From NCBI RefSeq assembly GCF_030247185.1, contig NC_080572.1:233617336-233681335 (forward strand): 64,000 bases of DNA, given 5' to 3'. Position numbers and translations under genes: made by a program. Position 1 is the stretch's first letter, and every line of letters begins with the position of its first letter. This document shows, in pieces, positions 41,161 through 51,915 of the stretch. Under the pieces are notes generated by a model, which did no database searches, was not told the origin of the DNA, and saw only the letters and a program-made list of their open reading frames with translations. This stretch comes from Malaya genurostris. Taxonomy: Eukaryota > Arthropoda > Insecta > Diptera > Culicidae.

Positions 41161-42189
41161 CTAATTGTGTATCAACATTGTCGCTTACTAAATGACTGGC
41201 GGAATTCCAGAATGTGTGTAATGGAGTCAGATGAATTCTATTGGTCGTTGTGAATCAACAAAAAGTTTATGCTCTAGAAACGCTAATGTCAAACTAAGAG
41301 ATTTTCCTTGCATTTTACTTTCGAATGATTATTGAATTTTAGATTACACGAAGCGCACATAATAAGTGGAAATTAGATAGTCAATATTCAAGATGGATTG
41401 ATACTATTTCTCTATACAACATCGTCAATCTGGTAGGTGATGCTACAAGAACTCGATGCCTCTCAATGCATGAACCGTGAAACATTTTTTCTACATTTTT
41501 TTGCTCCATCTCATACTTTGAGTATTTCACGGCCCTTACCAAAATAGATGCAGTTTTGCAATAATCGGCGCTGTGTGGAATTTGCCAAGGGATAATCACA
41601 ATTTGACAATTATCCCAGAAAATCGAATCAATTTGATGAATCAACTTGATGATTCTCATACTAGGTTACAATATTCCAAAACCTTTATGTTGAACATTCA
41701 CAGATATTTTCATAGACACAACTTATGCCGAAGTAATATGTACATAGTTAGAATAAGCGACAATAGTAAAATTATTCTATCACAATTATCCACTGCCCGT
41801 ATAGAATCGGATCGCAAAACGAGAATTGCTTCAGAGCGAATTCTTACCCCAATGTGTTAACCCGTGATGCTCAGACGGGTCGTCGAGAGAAAATCATTTC
41901 GCACCGGTGTCCATTCTGTGATGATATTCGTCTCTCTTTGATGGCACTGATTGAATCGTGTGAAGAGTTGCTAGAGAGCGTTCGTTCAAATTGGTAAGTT
42001 CAATAGCAACTTAAAATGTAAGCGTCGTCTCTCCAAGGCACCAGAAGTTTCTTCGTATCTAAAAATATCCACTTTATTAGAGCTCTAAAGTACGTGTGAT
42101 ATTTTTTGGCAACTTGAACGTACAGAACAAGTTTTTAGAAAACATTATCGGTGCTCAAAAGCTGTACACATGCTGTACATTAATTTTGG
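41161..42189. other. gene-free region
   Basis: Nothing coding is supported. Opposite short frames at 41381-41659 and 41573-41860 are unremarkable. Confidence 0.4.
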
Positions 42190-42750
42190 GTGTTGTTTCT
42201 TTGTTTTGGACTAAAGCGAATGGCTGTCGAATTCCGTTGATTGTAGGTTAAGTTAACCACTTAGTCGTTTGACAATTCTGTTCTCAGAATACATAAATGG
42301 GAACAAATTATTTTTGGGCGAGACGAAGCTCGACGGGTCAGCTTCTTAAGCCAAAAATTTTTTTTGCGAAATTTTGGTTACTTGGGCTAAATACAAATTG
42401 TAAATATATTCTACTCTACCGAATGAACAACTCTAGAAAAGAAATTCTTCAACATATTGTTAAATTTATCAATACAAATCTCTTTTAGAGAGGTATTTTA
42501 TTGATTACCGGAAGCTCGAATCACACCTGGAAGAGAAAACGTCTATTATGTCAAAGCCATTAGAAGGGGATCTCTGTTCACTGCTTAACAGAAGTATTTC
42601 ACATCATCACAATAATTTGTGATGGTATTTCTAATTGGGCTACAACGAATGTGTGTCAAATTCCGTTAATTGTGGGTTAAGTAATCAGAAAAATAATGGA
42701 GAAAAATGTTAACCACTCAGTCGTTTGACAATAAACATAAATTCGAACAA
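42190..42750 (+). repeat. direct repeat pair about 430 bp apart (R5)
   Basis: 42190-42320 and 42620-42750 share 'gaattccgttgattgt' / 'aaattccgttaattgt', 'gggttaag', 'ttaaccac', 'agtcgtttgacaat' and 'gaacaaat'. Diverged direct copies; no coding content. Confidence 0.5.
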
Positions 42751-43002
42751 ATATGCTAGTTTGATATGAAATTCATTACGATTTCGATTCAATGGCAACT
42801 ACCGGACTTGACTAAAAATCGGATTTTGCACTGGAATCGGGCATCGTTATAAATTTCGTCTCAAATTTCGAATGGGTGCAAGTGAGTTTCAACTCAGATT
42901 GACGCAAAAATTGGTGAAGAAAAAAGTGAGAGTTGGCATCACTGAGAGTGCGGTGCGGTGTTGGTGCTGCTTTCAAAAAAGTATCATTTCAATGTGTTGT
43001 TT

Positions 43003-46000
43003 TATTAGCTGTAACAAATGTATTGCTAATTCAGCTAGTATTCCATATGATTTGACAAAAAATATCGACTGGATTGAATACCAAAGTAGAATCTCTAGTA
43101 TTTTGAATTCAATGGAAGAGCTCCCTCCACTTGAAGAATATGACTTCCTCGTTTGTTCGATTCTGGAGGCCGCAGAACAATCCCAAACTAAACGCTTTCC
43201 TGGGCCAACGACTAACAGAAGGCCTCCCAACCCCTGGTGGGACAAAGAGTGCTCAGAGGCTAAACTCGCAAAACAAAATGCTTGCAAGACGTTTCTAAAA
43301 CGGGGAGGAGGAACTCCTCAGAATTTTGAAAAACTTATGGTTTTAGAAACCAAGTACAAGAGCATACTTCGAGCCAAAAAATGTAGCTATTGGAGACATT
43401 TTGTCGAAGGTTTGTCAAGAGAAACCTCAATGAGCACTCTTTGGAATACGGCCAGACGAATGAGGAATCGTAACGTGGGCAATGAGAGTGATGAATACTC
43501 GAACCGATGGATATTTGACTTTGCTAGGAAAGTTTGCCCAGATTCTGTTCCTACGCAGAGCATTATACGTGAATCTCCTCCAAATAATGGTTTTATTAAT
43601 AACCCATTTTCAATGATGGAATTTTCTATAGCACTCTTGTCTTGTAACAATAACGCCCCTGGGTTGGACAGAATTAAATTCAACTTGGTGAAGAATCTGC
43701 CCGACCTCGCAAAAAGACGTTTGTTGGAATTGTTCAACAAGTTTCTTGAGCAAAATATTGTTCCACCTGACTGGAGACAAGTGAAAGTTATCGCCATTCA
43801 AAAGCCGGGGAAACCAGCTTCCAATCACAACTCATATAGACCCATTGCGATGTTGTCCTGCATCAGAAAATTGTTCGAAAAAATTATTCTGCGACGTCTC
43901 GACACTTGGGTCGAGACGAACGGTTTGTTGTCAGATACTCAGTTTGGCTTCCGTAGAAATAAAGGGACGAATGATTGCCTTGCATTACTTTCGTCTGACA
44001 TCCAAATTGCCTTCGCTCAAAAGCAACAAATGGCATCTGTATTTTTAGACATTAAAGGAGCATTTGATTCAGTTTCCATTGATGTTCTTTCAGACAAGCT
44101 CCACCAACATGGACTTCCAGCGGTTATAAATAATTATTTGCACAACCTTTTGTCAGAGAAGTGCATGTATTTTTCACATGGCGATTTGGCAACATTCAGA
44201 ATTAGCTACATGGGTCTCCCGCAAGGCTCATGCCTCAGTCCGCTCCTCTATAATTTTTACGTGAATGACATTGACAGCTGTCTAGTAACCCCATGTACAC
44301 TAAGACAATTGGCAGATGATGGCGTGGTTTCAGTTACTGGGCCCAAAGCTATTGATCTGCATAAACCATTGCAAGATACCTTAGATAACTTGTCCGTTTG
44401 GGCTGTTCATCTTGGTATCGAATTCTCTGCGGAGAAAACAGAGTTAGTCGTCTTTTCAAGAAAGCATGACCCCGCGCAGCTTCAGCTCCATATGATGGGA
44501 AGAATGATCCAACAGGTTTTAACTTTTAAATACCTCGGGGTGTGGTTCGATTCCAAATGCACGTGGGGAGGACACATTAGGTATCTGATAACGAAATGCC
44601 AACAAAGAGTAAATTTTCTTCGAACAATAACAGGATCTTGGTGGGGTTCTCATCCGCAAGATCTAATAAAATTGTATCAAACAACGATACTTTCAGTGAT
44701 GGAATATGGATGCGTTTGTTTTCGTTCCGCTGCAAACTCTCATTTTATCAAACTTGAGCGAATTCAGTACCGTTGTTTGCGAATTGCCTTAGGCTGCATG
44801 CACTCGACACATACAATGAGTCTTGAAGTTCTGGCGGGAGTTCTTCCATTAAAAGATCGATTTTGGGAGCTTTCATCACGCCTGCTAATAAGATGTGAGG
44901 TGCTGAATCCCATGGTAATTAATAATTTCGAACGACTAGTCGAGCTTCGATCTCAAACAAAATTTATGACAGTATATTTTAACCATATGTCACAGGAAAT
45001 CAACCCTTCAAGATATATTCCTATCCGTGTCAGCATCCTAAGTGCCCCTGACTCAACTTTATTTTTTGATACATCCATGCAGCGTGAAGTGCGTGGAATC
45101 CCGGATCATCTACGCTCGACGGAAATCCCAAAAATATTTTCAAGTAAGTTCAGGCATATTGACTCTGAGAAAATGTTTTACACGGACGGATCGCGAATTG
45201 AAGAAGCGACAGGGTTTGGTATGTTCAACAATAATGTTTCGGCCTCATTTAGGCTTCAAGAACCTGCATCTGTTTATATAGCAGAGCTAGCAGCAGTTCA
45301 TTATAGTTTGAGTGTAATCGTCACATTATCTCCAAACCATTATTTCCTCTTCACAGATAGTCTGAGTGCAATTGAAGCCATTCGCTCAAACGCTGCTGGC
45401 AAAAATGAACCGTTTTTCCTGGGCAAAATAAAACAGTGCCTGAACGACATATTGAACAATAATTATCTAATCACTATAGTCTGGCTCCCGGCTCATTGCT
45501 CCATTCCTGGCAATGAAAGAGCCGATATTTTAGCCAAACGTGGTGCTATTGAGGGTGAAATTTATGAGCGACCGATTGCTTTCAACGAATTCTATAGCTC
45601 GTCTCGCCAAAGAACACTTGCCAGCTGGCAAGCATCTTGGGATAGAGATGATCTGGGTCGGTGGATGCACTCAATTATTCCGAAAATATCGACAAAAACA
45701 TGGTTCAGGGGACTGGATGTGAGTAGGGATTTCATTCGTGTGATGTCCAGACTCATGTCCAATCACTACACGTTAGATGCACATCTCCTTCGAATTGGGC
45801 TCTCCGAGACTAATCATTGTGCTTGCGGAGAAGGTTATCGGGATATTGATCATGTCGTTTGGACATGCGTGGAGTATCGTGATGTCAGATCTCAACTAAT
45901 AAATTCTTTGCGTACCCAAGGTAGACTATCCAATATCCCAGTTCGAGACATTCTTGCTTGTCGTGACCTTTCATACATGAAACTTATTTATCATTTCATA

Positions 46001-46419
46001 AAGAAAATTGGAGTTTCAATTTAATAAAGGCCCCTTTTAAGACTTAGTTCTGATCCCAGCTGCGTCCATGAGTTCAACCAATAGCTAAATTAGAATAAAA
46101 ATTATGTAATGATACAAACAAACTCGAAACAGTTTATGAAATTATCAACAAAATGTCTGAAAATAACAGCTTATTTTATAATTTATAGAAGTTAATCGTT
46201 TGGTTCAAATAATATTTCCGAGTAGATTTCATAATTAATGACGAGTTACCTAAGATGATATTTAAGCTATAAGAGAATATGTTTTAATAAATTCAAAACG
46301 TTGTGACTATGTTAGAATTAAATTAGGATAAGAATATTATGTAAAAGTGATGCTACGGCGAAGAAAAACTTATGTAAACTGCCTTAAGAAATAAACGTAT
46401 TTATAAAAAATAAAAAAAA
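43003..46419 (+). mobile_element. I-clade non-LTR retrotransposon, copy A (5'-truncated)
   Basis: Flanked by the direct 12-bp duplication 'aatgtgttgttt' (42991-43002 and 46420-46431). It begins inside ORF2, after the endonuclease domain, and runs through the RT, RNase H, a 3' UTR of about 385 nt and an A-rich tail (about 46404-46419). Similarity to copy B starts exactly at the 5' duplication edge, confirming 5' truncation during target-primed reverse transcription. Confidence 0.92.
43004..46024 (+). CDS. truncated I-clade ORF2: RT and RNase H (endonuclease lost)
   Basis: An open frame of 1006 residues from the element boundary to TAA at 46022-46024. RT blocks: GLDRIKFNLVKN, NSYRPIAMLSCIRKLFEKII, TQFGFRRNKGTNDCL, VFLDIKGAFDSVS, LPQGSCLSPLLYNFYVND and the active site LADDGVV (D438-D439 counted from 43004). 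RNase H: YTDGSRIEEATGFG (D728), YIAELAAVH (E), FTDSLSAIEAI (D) and PAHCSIPGNERADILAK (H and D). A C-terminal C-x-C...H...C finger reads CACGEGYRDIDHVVWTC. RT plus RNase H places it in the I/R1-type group; I favour the I clade. The open frame actually extends 44 codons upstream to 42872 into host sequence; that extension is not element protein. Confidence 0.9.
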   Translation: MSCNKCIANSASIPYDLTKNIDWIEYQSRISSILNSMEELPPLEEYDFLVCSILEAAEQSQTKRFPGPTTNRRPPNPWWDKECSEAKLAKQNACKTFLKRGGGTPQNFEKLMVLETKYKSILRAKKCSYWRHFVEGLSRETSMSTLWNTARRMRNRNVGNESDEYSNRWIFDFARKVCPDSVPTQSIIRESPPNNGFINNPFSMMEFSIALLSCNNNAPGLDRIKFNLVKNLPDLAKRRLLELFNKFLEQNIVPPDWRQVKVIAIQKPGKPASNHNSYRPIAMLSCIRKLFEKIILRRLDTWVETNGLLSDTQFGFRRNKGTNDCLALLSSDIQIAFAQKQQMASVFLDIKGAFDSVSIDVLSDKLHQHGLPAVINNYLHNLLSEKCMYFSHGDLATFRISYMGLPQGSCLSPLLYNFYVNDIDSCLVTPCTLRQLADDGVVSVTGPKAIDLHKPLQDTLDNLSVWAVHLGIEFSAEKTELVVFSRKHDPAQLQLHMMGRMIQQVLTFKYLGVWFDSKCTWGGHIRYLITKCQQRVNFLRTITGSWWGSHPQDLIKLYQTTILSVMEYGCVCFRSAANSHFIKLERIQYRCLRIALGCMHSTHTMSLEVLAGVLPLKDRFWELSSRLLIRCEVLNPMVINNFERLVELRSQTKFMTVYFNHMSQEINPSRYIPIRVSILSAPDSTLFFDTSMQREVRGIPDHLRSTEIPKIFSSKFRHIDSEKMFYTDGSRIEEATGFGMFNNNVSASFRLQEPASVYIAELAAVHYSLSVIVTLSPNHYFLFTDSLSAIEAIRSNAAGKNEPFFLGKIKQCLNDILNNNYLITIVWLPAHCSIPGNERADILAKRGAIEGEIYERPIAFNEFYSSSRQRTLASWQASWDRDDLGRWMHSIIPKISTKTWFRGLDVSRDFIRVMSRLMSNHYTLDAHLLRIGLSETNHCACGEGYRDIDHVVWTCVEYRDVRSQLINSLRTQGRLSNIPVRDILACRDLSYMKLIYHFIKKIGVSI

Positions 46420-49284
46420 AATGTGTTGTTTGATACGTATAGTTAAAAATTTGTGACAGGTGTGACAAGTATGTGATTAGTAAGAGTGCTATTTATTGAA
46501 TAATATTGATCCGCAAAACTAAAGATGCTCAAGCTGCTGGAATGTGTGAAAGTTTACAACTCGATCGAGTCATTCAGACTGAAGGTCTAGGGATGGTCTG
46601 CAGCGGACCCATTCGCGAGTGTTTTAATTTTATTCTTTCAGTGGTCGTGTTTCATCTCGCGTTGCTGACAGCAGAGCGAGCAGGAGAAAAGGGATACTGG
46701 TGAGATCGTTCCTTTTATATTTTACTTACTTATTATATTTCTTCTGAGTATCGAAAATCAAGTTTTGTGGAGATCATATTGTTTACCAAAACATATCCGG
46801 ATCTCTTTCCCTCCCTACTAACAAATCTTCTATCCCGTGATGCTCGTGGAGATACAGTGGTACCCGCGGTCTCTAGAAACAACGAGTATCGGACTAACAT
46901 TCCTTCCTTTCCCTCATTAGCACAGCCTTTGGTCGTAGCCAGCGTCGTTATTGGTCATTTAATATAAAGTTAGGAGTGAGTCGATATGTACAGTGAAAAT
47001 GATTTACTTCTCCCAAGCTTCATTTTCTTGGTTCATTGTATATTTCCACTTACTCGGTCAATCACGAAGTGCAACTACGGGCGATCTACTTCAGCTCAGC
47101 TCAGTTCAGATTGACGCAAAAATTGGTGAATGATGGCCTTAACAAATAATCACACAAAATATGTCGGATGATATGCACCATCTGCTGAATTGCACGGAAC
47201 TCGAAACAAATTATTTAGAATGAGTATTTTAATAAAAACTGTTGAGCTAACTACTCATCAAGGCTTCAATTTACAGATAAAAGCCTCTTGCATTCAGCAG
47301 CCCTAGAAACACATTTGAATCGTCCAGCTGACGAGAGTGCGAGAACTCGTTTGTGCAGGAAAGCAATGTTTTCCCACTGATACAGCAGGTGTCCTTCCAC
47401 CGTACCGTCCGATCTGAACAACGTCGTGTTTCACTTCAAACTGCTTAACGACATGTACGACCCCATTCCGTAACGAACCGCTAAAATGCTCATGGCTGTC
47501 AACCGAATACGAATACGACTTGCATGAGATTTTCTTTTCATCTTGCGCCATGTCTCCCGTTTCCTTTCTAAGGGTAAACACTTGAAAGACGTGCTCGTAA
47601 TCCTTTTCATTCTGCTGAAGGGACGTAGTTGACTGCCGAGCAATGCGGGTTACATATTTCATATTTCCGCGAGCATCATTCGACATGTATGTTGGTTTGA
47701 AAAAGTTCATCTCGGCAAGGGCTGAGAATGCTCGAAACTCAGCTGTATATGAAATTATAAATCTTGCATATCCTTCTTCGAGAAACTTGAGTTTTTTTTT
47801 TGCTAGCCCAACCTAGTGTTGGCATCATTTATAGAGTTCACCATCCTGGTTCTGTTCGTTTCTGTCAGTAGTGCAAACGGTTAAAGAAACGGTGTTGTCA
47901 TGATTTCCATATAACCTTGTGCAAATTATTCACCAGAAGTTGCGACAATATTACAACGTGTCACGGGCAGTCAATGTTATCAACTTTTCAGACCTCGTTT
48001 TCGATAGCACGTATGACAGATGTTTCAGTAAGCTCACAATAAATTCAGTAGTCAAAATAGCTGGACATTCATTAACGATACTAATCCAACTTCTTCTGAA
48101 AAGAACAATCGAATTGAGTCGACGCAAATTCGCTATTGGATCCAAATCGAGCAAGAATTCAATTACGATTCATTCTCGCTCGCTCCCATGATCGCCGTTG
48201 AGCAGTTCGTTAGAGAACACAAAAAAAAACATATTCACCGAAATAGAACTGTTACTTTGTTCCCGCCTTCATTGAATTAGGTCTTTATTCAACCACTCTT
48301 TCTCGTAACGCCTCTGCCCGAAACACATGTTGACCTGTTATTGACTGGGGCGGTTTTGGTTGAACTGCCGACTTAATGATATTTCGGCTTTCCAGCTAAC
48401 CCAGCAATGTTCAGACAGGGACAGGTCAGGTAAGAAACGGAAACAGTTCTTAAAGCACTAAGTCCCTTGAGAGACGAAAGCTCGCAATGACGAAAAAAAA
48501 AACGAAAAAATCTGAAGCAACGACAGTGAGTTCTTGAGGCGGAACGTGGCCCACATTCGTGGCACTGGCGACAGATTGTTCCTTTTTTTCCCATCCCGAA
48601 AGATACTGTGGAACAGTTTTCCGCAGATGCGTGATCTGACATAGACGTGGGTGGAGATTTCTTTTTCCCTTCTGCAGCTTGTCGGGTTTCAACATACCTA
48701 AATAAGCTGTTGAACATGATTGATGTAGGCGTCGATAAAGTAGCGGAAAAATGCTACCGGAGAGGATTGGGGGTTGTCATAATGGAGAATTGTTATCTTA
48801 TGGTTCTATCAATTGCATAATGCCGTTGATTGACACTATTGGGGAAAAAGTTTAACCCTCCCAAACCATTCCTGTAGGCTCTTGGGGAATAGGTATGGAA
48901 ATTTGTCACAACAGATGATGTGCGTTTTAGTAACGAAGAAAAAGAAAAATACTTTGGCCTAACTTTTAAATTGTGTTATTGGACACAAAAAGAATGGGAT
49001 GACTTTTATTCATTTTTTAAGAGAAAAAAGTTCGACATTGAAATTTTTATTACCTTTCCGAGTGCATGGTGGTCGCAGTTGCTTTCAACAGCTTTTAACC
49101 AAATCAAGATATTAAACAATTTTCACTCTATCGATGAGTGGGGCGACAAAAGAGATTGAACCCACTGGCTGTTATTATAAGACAATACGAACATTGAAAT
49201 TGGGAGGGTGGGTAATACCACAGACGTAACTGGAGGACGTGAATACGAATAAAACTGACATGCTTTTTCACACTTCCGAATATA
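46420..49284. other. unassigned region between I copy A and a SINE piece
   Basis: No gene is firmly supported. 46740-46975 ('ccctccctactaacaaatc', 'tcccgtgatgctcgtggaga', 'cattccttcctttccctca') looks like part of a dispersed repeat but has no second copy here. 47106-47130 repeats a 25-bp word also found at 42894-42918. The minus frame 48373-48717 is low-complexity. The plus frame 48920-49159 (79 codons) starts MRFSNEEKEKYFGLTFKLCY and includes EWDDFYSFFKRKKFDIEIF; it is protein-like but unrecognised. Confidence 0.3.
47303..47710 (-). CDS. hypothetical open frame, function unknown
   Basis: 135 codons on the minus strand beginning MNFFKPTYMSNDARGNMKYV; the frame stays open further upstream (YTAEFRAFSALAE precedes the Met). 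Composition is soluble and mixed-charge with no signal peptide, membrane segment or motif I can name. Local G/C is higher than in the surroundings. It could be a host exon, an old element fragment or chance. No splice sites were convincing enough to model. Confidence 0.2.
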   Translation of the reverse strand: MNFFKPTYMSNDARGNMKYVTRIARQSTTSLQQNEKDYEHVFQVFTLRKETGDMAQDEKKISCKSYSYSVDSHEHFSGSLRNGVVHVVKQFEVKHDVVQIGRYGGRTPAVSVGKHCFPAQTSSRTLVSWTIQMCF

Positions 49285-49289
49285 GAAAT

Positions 49290-49415
49290 ATAATAGATGT
49301 ATAATATAGATTTGCTAATGGGTTCGATTCCCAATTTGTTCAAGGATCTTCCCGGGTTGGAAATTTGCTTGATCAACCCTGGATAGTAATTGTAATATAT
49401 AATGTAGTATAGTAA
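49290..49415 (+). repeat. tRNA-derived SINE fragment (B box and body)
   Basis: 'gggttcgattccc' at 49320-49332 is a perfect pol III B box. It is followed by the body word 'gatcttcccgggttggaaat' and 'cttgatcaaccctggatagt', a layout typical of mosquito tRNA-related SINEs (Feilai-like). The A box expected about 35 nt upstream is absent, so the head is truncated or replaced. Confidence 0.55.
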
Positions 49416-49569
49416 TTTTTTTTTGTTCAGCTGCTCTATCGAAGGAATATCTATGCCTGCTAAATTAACCAGCTCGTTTCGATTTTTGTTTATTGGTTAA
49501 AGCATGTTATAATATTAATTATCACTTAGATAACTCGTTCAGCTCACACCTTTGTAGGGGTATGAGGTG

Positions 49570-49590
49570 GGACCATCATCATCATCATCT
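49570..49590. repeat. (CAT)n trinucleotide tract
   Basis: 'ccatcatcatcatcatct', five to six units; short and unremarkable. Confidence 0.8.
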
Positions 49591-49677
49591 AGATTTGCTA
49601 ATTAGAAGTGGTTAACAACCAGTTTCAAATAACCCGCCTCTTTTTGCAGTCGTATTCCTTGTGCTCATCACTGTAGA

Positions 49678-50090
49678 CTCGGAATCCAGGTTCCTAGTTC
49701 AGTTCTAGAGCTGAATTCTAGACTTGAATTCCAAACCATAATAAAGGAACTGAATTCATTTTTAAAATTTAACTCCATAATCCATGTTCCCAATTTAGTT
49801 CTAGCATGCAGGAATTCTGGAAATGAATTCTGTAACTGAATTTGGGAATCAAATTCTGAAACTGAACTTTGGAATTAATTTCTTATTAAGAAGTCATTTC
49901 TAGAATACAGATTTGGAGCTCAAATCTAAAAATTCCAGAATCCAGATTGAACATTCATATCCTGGAATTTGAATTCTGAAGCTGTTAATGTGAAACTAAA
50001 TTGTAAGCCTGAACTTAACTCCATAATTCAACTGTAAGAAAACTCAGTTTTCAGGTTTAGAATTTAATCCAAAATTTAGTACCCTGCTGC
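49678..50090. repeat. second degenerate GAATTC-rich array
   Basis: Repeated words 'ctgaattc', 'ttgaattcc', 'gaattctgg', 'atgaattctg' and 'aattctgaa' at irregular 15-30-nt spacing, comparable to 1560-1870. Non-coding. Confidence 0.5.
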
Positions 50091-50809
50091 TGGTGTCTGG
50101 CGACTGCTCGCCACATGGAAAAGCCAGCGATTCCAAAACAACTAAAATATTAGTTTTTATTCTGAATTTGATTGGTTAAAATTTGGTACAACTAATCGAT
50201 TGTTGTTTTAACTAAACTGTCATTTTTTGGTTCATCGATCTGGCAGTATTACAATGACACTCAGCAAAGACATGCACCACGAACAAGTAATGAAACGTTA
50301 CAGTTGAGCAATGATATACACCCTAATCGATAAATGAAACGTTTCAATAAGATGTCACTAGTGCAACTGAGCAAAGATACAATCCCAGCAAAGTTACTTG
50401 TATGTACGAGTATGTTCAGTTATTTGAACTCAATACGTCTATAGAAATTTTTTTACTGCTAGTCTCTTTGGCTAATCGTTCACCGCCTGAACAACGAAGT
50501 TTTACCTAAGTAACTGCCTGTTTAAATTAGTTAAAAGTTTAGTTTAGTTAAAAAATTAGTTAGTAAATAAATTTACTTTGCTGAAAAAAGCTTTTGTTTT
50601 TAGAGAATGTGATTAGCTGGAAAATATTCAGGACACAACCACCAAATCCAACACGAAATTCTCATTACCAACTAATTTTGTGGTTGAAATTATACGAGTT
50701 GTTAACTTAGCTTGATTTCCCAGCTCTGATGATAGATAATAAAGAAACCAAAAATTTTTGCGGTTTGAAGTGTATTCCTAGTAACTCATTATTAAATTAG
50801 TATTGTATG
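50091..50809. other. gene-free AT-rich spacer
   Basis: No gene. The word 'tgattggttaaaatttggta' (about 50170) has its complement near 18335-18355, and 'cagttatttgaactcaatac' (about 50414-50433) has its complement near 17786-17805; both are small inverted similarities to the 17.7-18.4-kb region. Confidence 0.35.
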
Positions 50810-51535
50810 TGAGTGTTCATCGGATGACAATTTCACTCATATCAAATTTCATGGTTATAAGATACATTTATGACACGTTTGTTTTGGGATACAGGATTTT
50901 TTTTCCTTCATTAGGGAAAATTTGATATCCATAATATTGATGTTCTACCGTAACATTCACTGACACCGAACCGAAAATGGAGGAAATATGAAAGACTTTT
51001 AGAACTAAGTTTTGGAACACTAGAACTATTTTTTATGCAACGAAGCTGATTTCTACCTAAAAGGTGATCACAAAATTTTGTTTGCAAATTATGCCGACTT
51101 TTGCAAAATATGCATAAATTTCAAGATGTTTATTCATATTAGTCATTTCGAAATAGATTTCACATATGTTTGATGCTCCATCAAACAATCATCAAATATG
51201 AATCATTATATTTTTTATGATTCTATGGACAAATATGAATATATTGTTTTTCTTATTTGTATTTCAAAACTTCGCCAAATTTATGAACATTTCTGTTGAA
51301 AATATGCTACGACGTTGATAAAGTATATAAGTATGATGCTGCATTTCACAGAAATTTTTTTTCAAAATAAAATGAAGGTAGTTTATTATTTGATACTCAG
51401 AAGAAGGAAATATTGTTTCGTGAGTTCACCATCGCTCGTCAATGGCGCTGGTAGCAGTAAACAGTGATGTTATTTTGCACAGTACAACGATTATTGAAGA
51501 ATCCACTGTTACTGTTTTCATATCTGGGATATTTT
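50810..51535 (+). repeat. dispersed repeat R6, copy 1 (upstream of I copy B)
   Basis: Matches 56160-57540 in order. Shared words include 'ttgatgttctacc', 'ggaatatgaaa', 'gccgacttttgc', 'atttgatactcagaagaagg', 'gttcaccatcgctcgtcaat' and 'gcgctggtagcagtaaacag'. This copy is shorter by about 650 bp. Non-coding, family not recognised. Confidence 0.7.
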
Positions 51536-51915
51536 TTTGTTTTTTTTGGGTTGGATTTTGAGATAAATTGATAAATTATGATCAAAAGTTTTATGACTAG
51601 TCTATTTACTCATGTTTTATCATCTAAATCAAATCTGTATGTGTTTCATTCGAGATTGTCAAGAGTATAGGACAATTTGAAATCATATGTTTGATGACAA
51701 CACGTGAATAATCGTTTTTCTTACCCATATTTGTAAGGTTTTGCCATCTGCATTCTTTCAAACTCAAGTAAATTGGAAAATTCGTCAAAATTTTTTTTAT
51801 ATACATGGGATATGTCAAAACAATCACCATAACGCTATCTCGTGGTGACCACGCTGATTGGATTGCTCAATACCGCTGACAGACATGTGATTTCCATACA
51901 ATAATTTCTGAACAA

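Noticed and set aside
42872..43003. N-terminal 44 codons of a 1050-codon RT frame
   Set aside because: The 12-bp TSD and the alignment with copy B place the element start at 43003, so these codons are host flank.
43387..43828. Minus-strand frames (and the same at 53035-53476) inside the I-clade elements
   Set aside because: Antisense shadows of the RT gene; they are conserved between copies only because the DNA is.
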